Below are positions 51,995-60,966 of a stretch of DNA of 64,000 nt, in pieces. The position numbers and the translations under genes are program-made. Source of the stretch: Fodinibacter sp963747405 (GTDB taxonomy: Bacteria > Actinomycetota > Actinomycetes > Actinomycetales > Dermatophilaceae); assembly GCA_963747405.1 (NCBI GenBank), contig CAVVFG010000008.1, forward strand, positions 164,877 through 228,876. Reading direction: 5' to 3'. The notes beneath the pieces were generated by a model. It did not search any database and was not told the origin of the DNA. It saw only the letters and a program-made list of their open reading frames with translations. How positions within the stretch are numbered: position 1 is the first letter of the stretch; every line of letters begins with the position of its first letter.

Positions 51995-53443
51995 TCACTC
52001 GTAGCTGAAGGCGACCTCGCCGGCCCGCACGTCGGCCAGGTCGAGCCGCACCGACAGGTGGGCGCCCAGCGCGGCGCGCCGGCCGGTCACCCGAGCGATC
52101 ACGGGCAGGCCGACGAGCTGCACCTCCATGCCCTTGTCGGTGTGGTCGATGACGATGGCGCCGAACGACTCCCCTTCCCGGCCCCGCAGCACCGCCGCCT
52201 CGGTGGCGTCGGCGCACGCGCGCTCGGCGGTGCGCGCCAGGCGGTCCGAGTCACGCATCCGCCCGGCCAGCTCGGGCAGCGCCGCCCGCACGGCACCAGG
52301 CACGTCGGCGCCGCGGCACGCGGCCTCGCACACCACCAGCCCGAACCGGTCGACGAGCCGGCGCAGGGGCGCTGTCACGTGGGCGTACGGAGCGGCGACC
52401 GCCGCGTGCTCGCGCTGCGCGGGCGGCTCGCCGTCGAAGGCCGTGTAGCCGGCGCCACGGAACAGCGCGGTCGCCTCGTGGATGAGGGCCAGGTGCCGAG
52501 GGTTGCTGCGGTCCAGCGCCCGGACGAACTCGCCGTAGGGCTGGTCCGGCGGCCACTGCGCGCCCAGGCCCCGCGCCACCCGCCGGAACCACGAGACCGC
52601 CTCGGGCGTGGGCGCCGGCATGGTGCGCAGCACGCCCACCCCGGCATCCAGCATCATCGTGGCGGCGGCCATACCGGTGAGCAGCGAGACCTGCGCGTTC
52701 CACTCCTCGGCGGCCACGGGCGGCCGGAACTCGAGGGTGAAGCCCCCGCCGGCCCGGGCGGTCACCTGCTGCTCGGGCATGGGCAGGCTCGCGCCGCCGC
52801 GCGCCCGCTCCTGCCCGATGCGGCACTCCCCGACCTCCTTGAGCAGCAGGAGGCGCTCGTCGTCCGTGCCTGCCTCGATCGCCGCCTGCACGTGCGCGTA
52901 GTCGAGCCGCTCGACGCTGCGCACCATCGCCCGCCGCACCTCGGCCGAGGTGAGCGCCCCGGCTCCGTCGAGGCGCAGGTCCCAGACGAAGGCGGGGCGC
53001 ACGGTATCCGGCAGTAGGCTGGCGGCGGCCTCCGAGAGCACCGCGGGGTGCAGGGGCACCCGCACGTCGGGGCAGTAGACGGTCTGGCCGCGCTCGCGGG
53101 TGACCCGGTCGAGCGCACCACCGAGCCGCACGAAGGTCGGCACGTCGGCGATGGCGTAGCGGATGCGGTGTCCCTCGCCGTCGCGCTCGAGGTGCATCGC
53201 CTGGTCGAGGTCCATCGAACCGGGCGGGTCGATGGTGAAGAACGGCAGGGCTGTCTCGTCGCGCTCGGGCAGCCCGGGTGGCGCGGCCGCCACCTGCTCG
53301 GCCTCGGCCAGGGCGTCGGGCGGGTACTCGAGCGACAGCCCGAGCCCGTCACGCACCGCCGTGAACCTCGCCTCGAGGTCGTGCAGCCCCTCGCCCGGGA
53401 TGTCGGCGTCGGTCGGGCCCAGGCGCACGCGGGGGTGGGGCAT
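51995..53443 (-). CDS. RNB-domain ribonuclease (RNase II/R family)
   Basis: 482 residues; a 3'-5' exoribonuclease-like protein. The metal-binding motif FTIDPPGSMDLDQAMHL is intact, followed by RIRYAIADVPTFV, VLSEAAASLLPD and APYAHVTAPLRRLVDRFG of the RNB domain. It lacks the extra cold-shock and S1 domains of full RNase R, as in many actinobacterial RNB proteins. ATG 53443 (MPHPRVRLG) is chosen over an in-frame TTG at 53452. It lies just upstream of rnpB. Confidence 0.9.
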   Translation of the reverse strand: MPHPRVRLGPTDADIPGEGLHDLEARFTAVRDGLGLSLEYPPDALAEAEQVAAAPPGLPERDETALPFFTIDPPGSMDLDQAMHLERDGEGHRIRYAIADVPTFVRLGGALDRVTRERGQTVYCPDVRVPLHPAVLSEAAASLLPDTVRPAFVWDLRLDGAGALTSAEVRRAMVRSVERLDYAHVQAAIEAGTDDERLLLLKEVGECRIGQERARGGASLPMPEQQVTARAGGGFTLEFRPPVAAEEWNAQVSLLTGMAAATMMLDAGVGVLRTMPAPTPEAVSWFRRVARGLGAQWPPDQPYGEFVRALDRSNPRHLALIHEATALFRGAGYTAFDGEPPAQREHAAVAAPYAHVTAPLRRLVDRFGLVVCEAACRGADVPGAVRAALPELAGRMRDSDRLARTAERACADATEAAVLRGREGESFGAIVIDHTDKGMEVQLVGLPVIARVTGRRAALGAHLSVRLDLADVRAGEVAFSYE

Positions 53444-53475
53444 GCCGACCAACCTAACCGCCGTAGGCTGCCCCG

Positions 53476-54222
53476 GTGCTGATCCTGCTCCCCCCGTCGG
53501 AGTCCAAGGCGAACCGGCGCCGGGGCAGGCCGGCCGACCCCTCGACGTGGTCCTTCCCCGAGCTGGCGCGCACCCGTGCCCGGGTCGCCACCGCGCTGGC
53601 CGAGGTCAGCCGCGCCCGTGAAGCACCGGCCCTGCTCGGTGTCTCCCCCGGCCTGCTCGACCAGGTGGCCCGCAACCTGGTGCTCGACACGGCGCCCGCG
53701 ACCCCGGCCGCCGAGGTGTACACCGGCGTGCTCTACGACGCGCTCGACCTCGCCACGCTCGACACCGCCGCCCGGCGCCGGGCCAACCGCTGGCTCGTCG
53801 TCGTCTCGGCGCTGCACGGCGCGGTGCGGCCCGGCGACCGGATCACCGCCTACCGGCTCTCCATGGGCTCCACGCTGCCGCAGCTCGGGCCGCTGGCGTC
53901 GCTGTGGCGACCCGAGCTCGACCGGGTGCTGCCGGGCCTCGTCGGGCGCGGGGTCGTCGTCGACTGCCGGTCGGCGCCGTATGCCGCCGCGTGGCGCCCG
54001 GGCACCGACCTCGCCACGCGCTGGGTGCAGGTGCGCGTGCCCGGGGCCAGCCACCTGGCCAAGCACACCCGCGGGCTCGTGGCCCGGCACCTCTGCGAGG
54101 TCGGTGCGACGCCCCGCTCGGTTCCAGCGCTGGCCGAGGTGGTGGCCGGTGGCTTCGACGTGCGGCTGCACGACCCCATGACCGCCAGGGCACCGTGGGT
54201 GCTGGACGTGCTGCCCGCGTGA
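53476..54222 (+). CDS. yaaA: Peroxide stress protein YaaA (DUF328)
   Basis: 248 residues starting at GTG 53476: MLILLPPSESKANRRRGRP, with PALLGVSPGLLDQV, YTGVLYDAL, LVVVSALHGAVRPGDRITAY and YRLSMGSTLP, all hallmarks of YaaA, which limits iron-mediated oxidative damage to DNA. It is divergent from the ribonuclease gene by only 32 bp. The stop overlaps the GTG of the following pseudogene (GTGA), an operon-like coupling that was presumably functional before that gene decayed. Confidence 0.9.
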   Translation: MLILLPPSESKANRRRGRPADPSTWSFPELARTRARVATALAEVSRAREAPALLGVSPGLLDQVARNLVLDTAPATPAAEVYTGVLYDALDLATLDTAARRRANRWLVVVSALHGAVRPGDRITAYRLSMGSTLPQLGPLASLWRPELDRVLPGLVGRGVVVDCRSAPYAAAWRPGTDLATRWVQVRVPGASHLAKHTRGLVARHLCEVGATPRSVPALAEVVAGGFDVRLHDPMTARAPWVLDVLPA

Positions 54223-54928
54223 CGCCGGCGGATGCCGTCGCGCTGCTCGAGCGGCTGCTGCCCGTCGTCGTGTTCCTCCTCGCGATCACCGTGGTGGCCG
54301 AGGTCGCCGAGCGGGCGGGGGTGTTCGACGTGGCTGGCCACTGGGTGGCGCACGCCGGGCGGCACCGGGGCGTGGGCGCTCTGGCTGCTCTTCGCACTGC
54401 TCGCCGTCGGCTGCGCTCGGGGCACCGCCCTGGGCGGTGGCGCTCGTGGCCGCTGCGGTGCTGCTCGTGGTGGGCCGGTGGCGGGCCCCCGTGCTGCTCA
54501 CCGGGCTGCCGGTGCCCTGGCTGATGGCCGGAGGCTTCGTCGCGGTGTCGGTCGTCGTCGAGGTGCTGCACCAGCGCGGCCTGGGCGACCTCATCGCCTC
54601 GGCCGTGCCGGGCGGCACCGGCACCCCCGCGCTGATGACGCTCGCGGGCACCGGTGCGGTCGTCGCCAACGTCGCCAACAACCTGCCGGCCTACCTGGTG
54701 CTCGAGCCGGTGGCGGCCGACGCGGCGCCCCGGCTGCTGGCGCTCCTGGTCGGGGTCAACGCCGGCCCGCTCGTCACCCCGTGGGCCTCGCTGGCCACGC
54801 TGCTGTGGCTGCAGCGCTGCCGCACGGCCGGCATCCGGGTGCCGTGGCGCTGGCTGCTGCCTGCCGGGGCGGCCTGCGCCGTCGTCGCGGTGGCTGCGGG
54901 GGCCGGTGCGCTCGCCGTGACGGCCTGA
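54219..54928 (+). pseudogene. SLC13/ArsB-type membrane transporter with internal deletion
   Basis: Starts at GTG 54219 (VTPADAVALLERLLPVVVF, VTVVAEVAERAGVFDVAGH), then shifts frame at about 54370 to WALWLLFALLAVGCA, and at about 54425 shifts again to APPWAVALVAAAVLLVVG and continues in one frame through LTGLPVPWLMAGGFVAVSV, GVVANVANNLPAYLVL-like NNLPAYLVLEPV to TGA 54926-54928. The expected middle helices are missing. An intact relative would have about 400 residues. Coupled to yaaA by GTGA. Confidence 0.7.
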
Positions 54929-55066
54929 CCTCGGGACGCAGGCCGCCCAGGTCGGTTGGGGCGAGGGTGATGCAGGTCATGCCCGAGAACATTCGACAAA
55001 CCTTCAGCACGGGAGCGCCGTGGCGTTGGACCGATGACACCCTTCACCGATCGGAGGACCTCCACC

Positions 55067-55954
55067 GTGCCCACCCTCACCGACCTCGCCCGTCAGTCAC
55101 AGCTGCGGCTCGGCGTCGCGCTGCGCGCCAAGGTCGCCGGCGACGACGCCGCCGAGCGCGCCCAGGTCATCTGGGGCCGAGAGGGCGAGCGCTGGTTCAC
55201 CCCGGACGACCCGGTGTGGCGGGTGCACGCCGACGCCGCGATGTTCCCCGGGGGGGTGGCCGCGCTGCTCCTGCAGTCGCTGCACCCGCTGGCCATGGCC
55301 GGCGTCGCGGGGCACAGCGGCTACCAGGGTGACCCGTGGGGACGCCTGCAGCGCACCTCGCACTTCCTGGCGACGACGACGTTCGGCACGGTCGATGACG
55401 CGGAGGAGGCGATCGCGCGGGTGCGCGGCATCCACGACCGGGTGCGCGGCCGCGATCCGAAGGGGCGCCCCTACCGGGCCGGGGACCCGTGGCTGCTGCG
55501 CTGGGTGCACGCGGCCGAGGCGCACAGCTTCCTCACGGCGTACCAGCGGTATGCCGTCGACCCCCTGACGGCCGACGAGGCCGACGCCTACGTCGAGCAG
55601 TCGGCTCACGTGGCCGGGCTGCTCGGAGCCACCGACCTGCCCCTGACGGTGGCCGAGCTGGCCGCCGTCCTCGCGGCCTACCGACCCGAGCTCGAGGCCA
55701 CCCGCGAGGCCCGGGAGGCGGCCCGTTTCCTGCTGCTCGACCCGCCCCTGCCCTGGGCAGCCCGTCCCGGCTACGGCCTCATCGCGTCAGGAGGGGTGGC
55801 CTTGCTCCCCCCGTGGGCACGGCGCGCGCTGGGCATCCCGGTGGGCCGGTCCGGCGCAGCGCTGGCCGGTGGCGCCGGCAGGGTGGGCACGTCGGCCGTG
55901 CGGTGGGCGATGGCGGGGGTCGCCGAGGAGCGTCAGCTGGCCGTGGGGTCCTGA
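55067..55954 (+). CDS. MpaB-type oxygenase family protein (DUF2236)
   Basis: 295 residues. The family signature GDPWGRLQRTSHFLATTTFG is present, preceded by VWRVHADAAMFPGGVAALL and followed by the His-containing LLRWVHAAEAHSFL, the probable haem-ligand region of latex-clearing/MpaB-like proteins. Function in actinobacteria is mostly unknown. I chose GTG 55067 because GGAGG lies 9 bp upstream; ATG 55034 is in frame but lacks a good SD. It overlaps the convergent SRPBCC gene by 22 bp. Confidence 0.85.
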   Translation: MPTLTDLARQSQLRLGVALRAKVAGDDAAERAQVIWGREGERWFTPDDPVWRVHADAAMFPGGVAALLLQSLHPLAMAGVAGHSGYQGDPWGRLQRTSHFLATTTFGTVDDAEEAIARVRGIHDRVRGRDPKGRPYRAGDPWLLRWVHAAEAHSFLTAYQRYAVDPLTADEADAYVEQSAHVAGLLGATDLPLTVAELAAVLAAYRPELEATREAREAARFLLLDPPLPWAARPGYGLIASGGVALLPPWARRALGIPVGRSGAALAGGAGRVGTSAVRWAMAGVAEERQLAVGS

Positions 55955-56412
55955 GCGGCGGTGACCAGCTCCTCGATGCGGGCCAGGGTGCGCTCCATGT
56001 TGTGCCGGGTCGAGCCGCTCATCGTCACCTTGACGACCGGCCTGCTCGTCCACTTCTCTCGGCTGAGGTCCCAGCTCTCCGTGACCAGGGTGCCACCCGC
56101 GACCGGCTCGAGCTCGTAGCGCCAGATCCGGCCGCCGATCACCGTGCCGAGCGGCCCGCTGGCGGTGGTCTGCCACGCGATGCGGCGGTTCTCGTCGAGC
56201 TCGATGACGGTGTTGCGGGTGGAGTAGGCGACCCCGAGGTGCATGTCCATTCCGAACCGGTCGCCCAGGGCCAGCCGCCGGCCGCCGCTGCGGGCACCGC
56301 GCACGGTGCCGCCGCCGTCGATCTCGGTGTGCCCGGAGGGGTCGACGAGGAGGTCGAAGATCGGCTCGGGCGGGGCGGGCACCAGTCGCTGCACGGAGAG
56401 GACGTCGCTCAT
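55933..56412 (-). CDS. SRPBCC-family (START-like) protein
   Basis: 159 residues. The opening MSDVLSVQRLVPAPPEPIFD and LVDPSGHTEIDGGGTV, RIWRYELEPV and the C-terminal helix SGSTRHNMERTLARIEELV fit the helix-grip fold that binds hydrophobic ligands. Ligand unknown. Its tail overlaps the MpaB-like gene on the other strand. It lies 22 bp upstream of the metZ gene stop on the same strand. Confidence 0.87.
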   Translation of the reverse strand: MSDVLSVQRLVPAPPEPIFDLLVDPSGHTEIDGGGTVRGARSGGRRLALGDRFGMDMHLGVAYSTRNTVIELDENRRIAWQTTASGPLGTVIGGRIWRYELEPVAGGTLVTESWDLSREKWTSRPVVKVTMSGSTRHNMERTLARIEELVTAAQDPTAS

Positions 56413-56434
56413 GGCGGCGACGGTAACAGCCGGG

Positions 56435-57646
56435 TCAGCGCCCGACGGCGGCGGCCCGAGACACCGCCGCGTCGAGGTCGGCGACCAGGTCGCGCACGTC
56501 CTCGAGCCCGACCGACACCCGGATGGTGCCATCGGTGATGCCGACCGCCGCCCGCGCCTCGGGGTCGAGGCGGCGGTGCGTCGTCGTGGCGGGGTGCGTG
56601 GTCAGCGACTTCGCGTCACCGAGGTTGTTCGAGATGTCGACCAGGGTGAGCGCGTTCATCAGCGCAAACGCCGCCGGCTTCCCGCCGTCCACCTCGAAGG
56701 TGACCACCGTGCCGCCCCCGCCGTCCATCTGGCGCAGCGCGAGGTCGTGCTGGGGGTGGCTCTCGAGGAACGGGTGCACCACCCGACGGATGCCCCGCCC
56801 GGCGTTCTGCCACTCCTCGAGCGTGCGGGCGACGGTGAGGCAGGAGTCGGCCATCCGGCGCACCCGCAGGTCGAGGGTCTCCAGGCCCTTGGTCATCACC
56901 CAGGCGTTGAACGGCGACAGCGACGGCCCGGTGTGCCGCATCAGGTTCTTCACCGGGCCTGCGATGAACTCCGCCGTTCCGAGCACCGCGCCACCGAGCG
57001 CGCGGCCCTGGCCGTCGATGTGCTTGGTCGCCGAGTAGACGACGACGTCGGCACCGAAGTCGAGCGGGTGCGAGAACACGGGTGTGCCGAAGACGTTGTC
57101 GACCACCACGGTGGCCCCGGCCGCGTGGGCGAGCTCGGAGACCGCGGCGATGTCGACGAGCTCCTGCATCGGGTTGCTCGGCGTCTCGAAGAACACCGCG
57201 GTCGTGGGCACCGACAGGGCCTCGCGCCACTGGTCGAGGTCGGTGCCGTCGACGAAGACCGTCTCGACGCCCCACCGCGGCAGGATCTCGTCGAGGATCA
57301 CGAAGCACGATCCGAACAGCGCACGCGACGACACGACCCGGTCGCCCGCGCCGCACAGCGCGGCCATCGCGGTGAACACGGCCGCCATGCCGGATGCCGT
57401 GGCGAAGCACGCCTCCGCGCCCTCGAGCAGGCGCATCCGCTCCTCGAAGGTGGTGACCGTGGGGTTGCCGTAGCGGCTGTAGATGTAGTGCTGGACCTCG
57501 TCCCTGAACGCGGCCTCGGCCTGCTCGGCGGACTCGTAGACGAAGCCCGAGGTGAGGTAGAGCGCCTCGGCGGTCTCGTCGAAACCGCTGCGCGACAACC
57601 CTCCCCGAACAGCCCGGGTCTGCGCGTGCCAGTCCTTCGGGTCCAT
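56435..57646 (-). CDS. metZ: O-succinylhomoserine sulfhydrylase
   Basis: Forms homocysteine from O-succinylhomoserine and sulfide in methionine synthesis. The 403-residue PLP protein has YSRYGNPTVTTFEERM, TASGMAAVFTAMAAL, VVDNVFGTPVFSHPL and the PLP-lysine motif YSATKHIDGQGR. The length and the absence of cystathionine gamma-synthase features favour MetZ. ATG 57646. The rhodanese gene ends 2 bp before its start, so the two form one operon. Confidence 0.9.
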   Translation of the reverse strand: MDPKDWHAQTRAVRGGLSRSGFDETAEALYLTSGFVYESAEQAEAAFRDEVQHYIYSRYGNPTVTTFEERMRLLEGAEACFATASGMAAVFTAMAALCGAGDRVVSSRALFGSCFVILDEILPRWGVETVFVDGTDLDQWREALSVPTTAVFFETPSNPMQELVDIAAVSELAHAAGATVVVDNVFGTPVFSHPLDFGADVVVYSATKHIDGQGRALGGAVLGTAEFIAGPVKNLMRHTGPSLSPFNAWVMTKGLETLDLRVRRMADSCLTVARTLEEWQNAGRGIRRVVHPFLESHPQHDLALRQMDGGGGTVVTFEVDGGKPAAFALMNALTLVDISNNLGDAKSLTTHPATTTHRRLDPEARAAVGITDGTIRVSVGLEDVRDLVADLDAAVSRAAAVGR

Positions 57647-57648
57647 GC

Positions 57649-58062
57649 TCAGCCCTGTCGCCAGGGCAAGCGGGCGGCCTTCCACCCGGCGACGGTCCGG
57701 TGGCCCTCGTCGTCGTGCGGGCCCTCGAAGCCCTCGAGCACGTTGAACGCGGGCCCCAGCCCGGCGGCGGTCAGCGCGTCCGCGGCGGCCTTGGAGCGCA
57801 CGCCGGAACGGCACAGCAGGTAGACGGGGCGCCCGGGCTCGAGCCCGGCGGCGCGCACCTCGTCGACGAACCGGTCGTTCACCCGGCCCTCCGGGAAGGT
57901 CGACCACTCCACGAAGGCCACGTCGTGCTGGGCGCCCTCGAGCACGGGCACGCCGACGTAGGTCCACTCGGCCCTGGTGCGCACGTCGACGAGGAGGGCG
58001 TCGTCGCGGCCGGTCACGGCGGCGTACGCCTCGGTGGGGGTCACGTCACCTGCGTAGGTCAT
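57649..58062 (-). CDS. Rhodanese-like sulfurtransferase
   Basis: 137 residues. LLVDVRTRAEWTYVGVP and the active-site loop VYLLCRSGVRSKAAAD with the catalytic Cys are intact. Rhodanese domains carry sulfane sulfur on this Cys. It is directly upstream of metZ with a 2-bp gap, a pairing seen in other actinobacteria, so it may deliver or detoxify sulfur for the sulfhydrylase reaction. Confidence 0.9.
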   Translation of the reverse strand: MTYAGDVTPTEAYAAVTGRDDALLVDVRTRAEWTYVGVPVLEGAQHDVAFVEWSTFPEGRVNDRFVDEVRAAGLEPGRPVYLLCRSGVRSKAAADALTAAGLGPAFNVLEGFEGPHDDEGHRTVAGWKAARLPWRQG

Positions 58063-58124
58063 GCGAGGAGCGTAGGCCGCGACCGGATGCCGTCGCCGGT
58101 GTGTCTCAGGTGTGGTGGGGCGGC

Positions 58125-59252
58125 TCAGGTGCGGTTGGTGAACGCGACCGAGACCTCGCCGTCGTCCCAGACCTCGACGGCGGTCAGCGAGCCGGGCGCC
58201 GCGGCCAGCCGCCAGGCCCGGTCGTGCGGCAGCCCGAGCAGGTGCGCGAGCACCACGAGGATCGGCTTGCGGTGGCACACCACCACGCTGGTGCCGCCCC
58301 GCGCCACGACCCGCTCCCAGGCCGGCACGACCCGGGCCACGAGGTCCTCGTGCGACTCGCCGCCGGGCGGCCGGTAGGTCGCGTCGTCGCGCAGCGCGCG
58401 CATGGCGTCACGCTCACCCTCGACCAGTTCGGGGATCGAGCGCCCGTCCCACTCGCCGAAGGACTGCTCGTCCCACTCCGCGTCGACCACCGGCTCGATG
58501 TCGAGGGCGGCCGCGACGGCAGCGCCGGTCTCCATCGCCCGCGCCAGCGACGACGTGACGACCCGGGTCGGGTGCCCCTGCACGAGGCTCGCGACGGCGC
58601 GGCCGGCAGCCACCGCCTGTGCCCGGCCGGTGGAGTTCAGCCGCGGATCGGGGCCGCCGCGGCCGTCGAGCCGACCCTGGGCGGTGAAGTCGGTGACGCC
58701 GTGCCGCACGAGCACCACCCGGGTGGGGGTACCCCGCCGGTCGAAGCCGGTGCGCCGGCGCTGGTCGTCGGACTGGGGCTCCCCCGGCACCTCGTCGACC
58801 TCCGACGGGCCGCCGAAGGTGCGGTTGACGGTGTCCCCGTCCATCGCGACGTTCGACAGGGCGTCGGCATCCTTGTTCTCGGCCCGAGGGATCCACGTGA
58901 AGCGCACCGAGCCCCCAGCTGCCGCGAACCCCGACACCAGGTCGCGGGCCTGCAGGGCCAGGCGGCGCATGTCCTCGTGCTTGATCTTCCAGCGGCCGGA
59001 CATCTGCTCGACGACGAGCTTGGAGTCCATCCGGACCTGCACCTCGGCCGCCGGGTCGATGGCGAACGCGGCCTCCAGCCCGGCGATCATCCCGCGGTAC
59101 TCGGCGACGTTGTTGGATGCCGTGCCGAGCGGCTCGGCACGCTCGGCGAGCAGCGCCGCGGTGTCGGTGTCGCGCACCAGGGCGCCGTAGCCGGCGACGC
59201 CCGGGTTGCCGCGTGACCCGCCGTCGGCCTCGACGGTGAGCCGGCGGCTCAC
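58125..59252 (-). CDS. Bifunctional RNase HI / acid phosphatase
   Basis: 375 residues. N-terminal RNase H (about 1-135): EADGGSRGNPGVAGYGALV (first Asp), NVAEYRGMIAGLEAA (Glu), MDSKLVVEQMSGRWKIKH (Asp) and WIPRAENKDADALSN. C-terminal histidine phosphatase (about 170-375) with VVLVRHGVTDFTAQGR and VVVCHRKPILVVL. This fusion, typical of actinobacteria (CobC-like), hydrolyses RNA in hybrids and phosphate esters. GTG 59252 overlaps the stop of the upstream gene (GTGA). Confidence 0.92.
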   Translation of the reverse strand: MSRRLTVEADGGSRGNPGVAGYGALVRDTDTAALLAERAEPLGTASNNVAEYRGMIAGLEAAFAIDPAAEVQVRMDSKLVVEQMSGRWKIKHEDMRRLALQARDLVSGFAAAGGSVRFTWIPRAENKDADALSNVAMDGDTVNRTFGGPSEVDEVPGEPQSDDQRRRTGFDRRGTPTRVVLVRHGVTDFTAQGRLDGRGGPDPRLNSTGRAQAVAAGRAVASLVQGHPTRVVTSSLARAMETGAAVAAALDIEPVVDAEWDEQSFGEWDGRSIPELVEGERDAMRALRDDATYRPPGGESHEDLVARVVPAWERVVARGGTSVVVCHRKPILVVLAHLLGLPHDRAWRLAAAPGSLTAVEVWDDGEVSVAFTNRT

Positions 59253-59989
59253 AGCCCGGACTCGGGGGTGCGCACCAGGATGCGGCGGCACTCCTCGCAG
59301 CGCAGCACCTCGTCGTCGGGCGCCGAGCGGATGCGCTGGATCTCGACCGGGTTGAGCTCGAGCTGGCACCCGCCGCAGCGGCGCTGGCTCAGCGCCGCGG
59401 CACCGGTGCCGCCGTTGGCGGCGCGGATCTTCTCGTAGAGGGCGACCAGGTCGGCACCGACCTCGTCGACGACGGTCGGGCGGGGTGCGCCGATGTCGGC
59501 GGCCTCGCCGTCGAGCCGGGCGAACGCCTCGTCGCGGGCGGCCTCGAGCGCCTCGATGCGGGTGGTCAGCTCGCCCCGGCCCCGCTGGAGCTCGGCGACG
59601 TCGCTCTCGGCCGCCTCGGCGCGCTCCATCACCTCGAGCTCGATGTCCTCGAGCTCGCTCTGCCGGCGGGCCAGCGAGGTGAGCTCGTGCGAGATGGCCT
59701 GCAGGTCCTTGGCCGAACCGGTGCCGGCGTCGAGACGGGCCTGGTCGCGCGCGGCCCGGTCGCGCACCAGCTGCACGTCGGACTCGGCCTTGGCCACCTC
59801 GCGCTGCACGTCGCCGAGCTCGGTGCGCGACCGCACCAGCTGGTCGTCGATCAGCCGGGCCTTGCCGAGCAGGTCGGCGAGCTCGGCGAGCTGGGGTAGG
59901 TGGGACCGGGCGTGGGCGATCTGGTCGAGCCGGGTGTCGATGGCCTGGAGGTCGAGCAGCCGCAGCTGGCGGGCGGACTCGGCGTTCAC
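59249..59989 (-). CDS. Coiled-coil protein with C4 zinc ribbon
   Basis: 246 residues. A long coiled coil (about 5-175, leucine-rich heptads such as LAELADLLGKARLIDDQLV and SELEDIELEVMERAEA) is followed by a zinc-ribbon RRCGGCQLELNPVEI and CEECRRILVR (two Cys pairs). Related to Chlamydia CT398/CdsZ-type proteins. GTG 59989 overlaps the nif3 stop and its own stop overlaps the RNase H gene, forming a tight three-gene operon. Confidence 0.88.
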   Translation of the reverse strand: MNAESARQLRLLDLQAIDTRLDQIAHARSHLPQLAELADLLGKARLIDDQLVRSRTELGDVQREVAKAESDVQLVRDRAARDQARLDAGTGSAKDLQAISHELTSLARRQSELEDIELEVMERAEAAESDVAELQRGRGELTTRIEALEAARDEAFARLDGEAADIGAPRPTVVDEVGADLVALYEKIRAANGGTGAAALSQRRCGGCQLELNPVEIQRIRSAPDDEVLRCEECRRILVRTPESGL

Positions 59990-60837
59990 GGGCTACCTCC
60001 GGGGTCGGCACCGACCACGAAGGTCCACGGGTCGGTGCGCACTGTGCTGATGTGGGTCTCCACCCTAGTCGCGCGCTCGCCCAGCGCCGCGAGCAGCGCC
60101 CGCTCGGCCCGGGCCAGCCAGACCTGCTCGCTGGCCCAGTGCCCGGCGTCGACGAGGTAGGGGATGCCGCCACGCGCCTCCTCGCGCGCCTCGAGGGCCG
60201 GGTGGTGGCGCAGGTCGGCGGTGACGTAGACGTCCGCGCCGCTGGCCCGCACGGCGTCGAGCAGGTCGTCGCCGGCACCGCCGAGCACGGCGACGCGGCG
60301 CACCACGGCATCCGGTGGCCCCGCGACCCGGATGCCGCCCGCGGCGGCCGGCAGCCGGGTCGCCAGCCGGTCGACGAAGGCCCGCAGCGTGAGCGGCTCC
60401 GCGAGCTCGCCGACCCGCCCCATCGGGTGTCCCTCGACCTGGGTCAGCGCCTGGGTCGACTCGAGCCCGCAGGCGTCGGCCAGCGCCTCGCAGACCCCGT
60501 CGGCGGCGACGTCGGCGTTGGTGTGCGCCACGTAGAGGGCGACGTCACCGACCACGAGGTTCGTCACGCTGGCGCCCTTGGCGCTCGTCGTCGCCACGCC
60601 GTGCACCCCGCGCAGCAGCAGCGGGTGATGGGTGAGCAGCAGGTCGGCGCCCAGCGCCCGGGCCTCCTCGATGACGGCGAGGGTGGGGTCGACGGCCAGG
60701 TGGACGCGACCCACCGGCTGGCCCAGGTCACCCGTGACCAGGCCGACCCGGTCCCAGGACTGGGCGGTGCCCGGCGGGTAGAGGCGCTCGACCACCTCGA
60801 GCACCTCACCCAGGGTCAGGTCGTCGACGTCGCTCAT
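59986..60837 (-). CDS. Nif3-like dinuclear metal-centre protein
   Basis: 283 residues. The family's metal ligands are visible: LLTHHPLLLRGVHGV, ALYVAHTNADVAADGV (N-terminal half) and in the C-terminal half VYVTADLRHHPALEA and LVDAGHWASEQVW. Hexameric NIF3/DUF34 proteins are thought to act as GTP cyclohydrolase-like or metal-chaperone enzymes. ATG 60837; first gene of the operon with the zinc-ribbon and RNase H/phosphatase genes. A tRNA gene sits 2 bp upstream of the start. Confidence 0.92.
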   Translation of the reverse strand: MSDVDDLTLGEVLEVVERLYPPGTAQSWDRVGLVTGDLGQPVGRVHLAVDPTLAVIEEARALGADLLLTHHPLLLRGVHGVATTSAKGASVTNLVVGDVALYVAHTNADVAADGVCEALADACGLESTQALTQVEGHPMGRVGELAEPLTLRAFVDRLATRLPAAAGGIRVAGPPDAVVRRVAVLGGAGDDLLDAVRASGADVYVTADLRHHPALEAREEARGGIPYLVDAGHWASEQVWLARAERALLAALGERATRVETHISTVRTDPWTFVVGADPGGSP

Positions 60838-60838
60838 G

Positions 60839-60911
60839 TGGGCCCGGCCGGGATCGAACCGACGACCTTCGCGGTGTAAACGCGGCGCTCTACCAGCTGA
60901 GCTACAGGCCC
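60839..60911 (-). tRNA. tRNA-Val (anticodon TAC)
   Basis: The minus strand folds as a complete tRNA: acceptor stem GGGCCTG pairing with CGGGCCC (one G-U), D-arm AGCTCAGCTGGTAGAGC, anticodon stem-loop CCGCG-TTTACAC-CGCGA giving anticodon TAC, and T-arm GTCGGTTCGATCCCGGC. No CCA is encoded (next bases ACA). The gene is directly in front of nif3 on the same strand. Confidence 0.93.
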
Positions 60912-60966
60912 CGAACGGCCGGCGACCCTCGTCGGGGTGGGCCGGCCGCGCACAGTGTGGCAGCCC

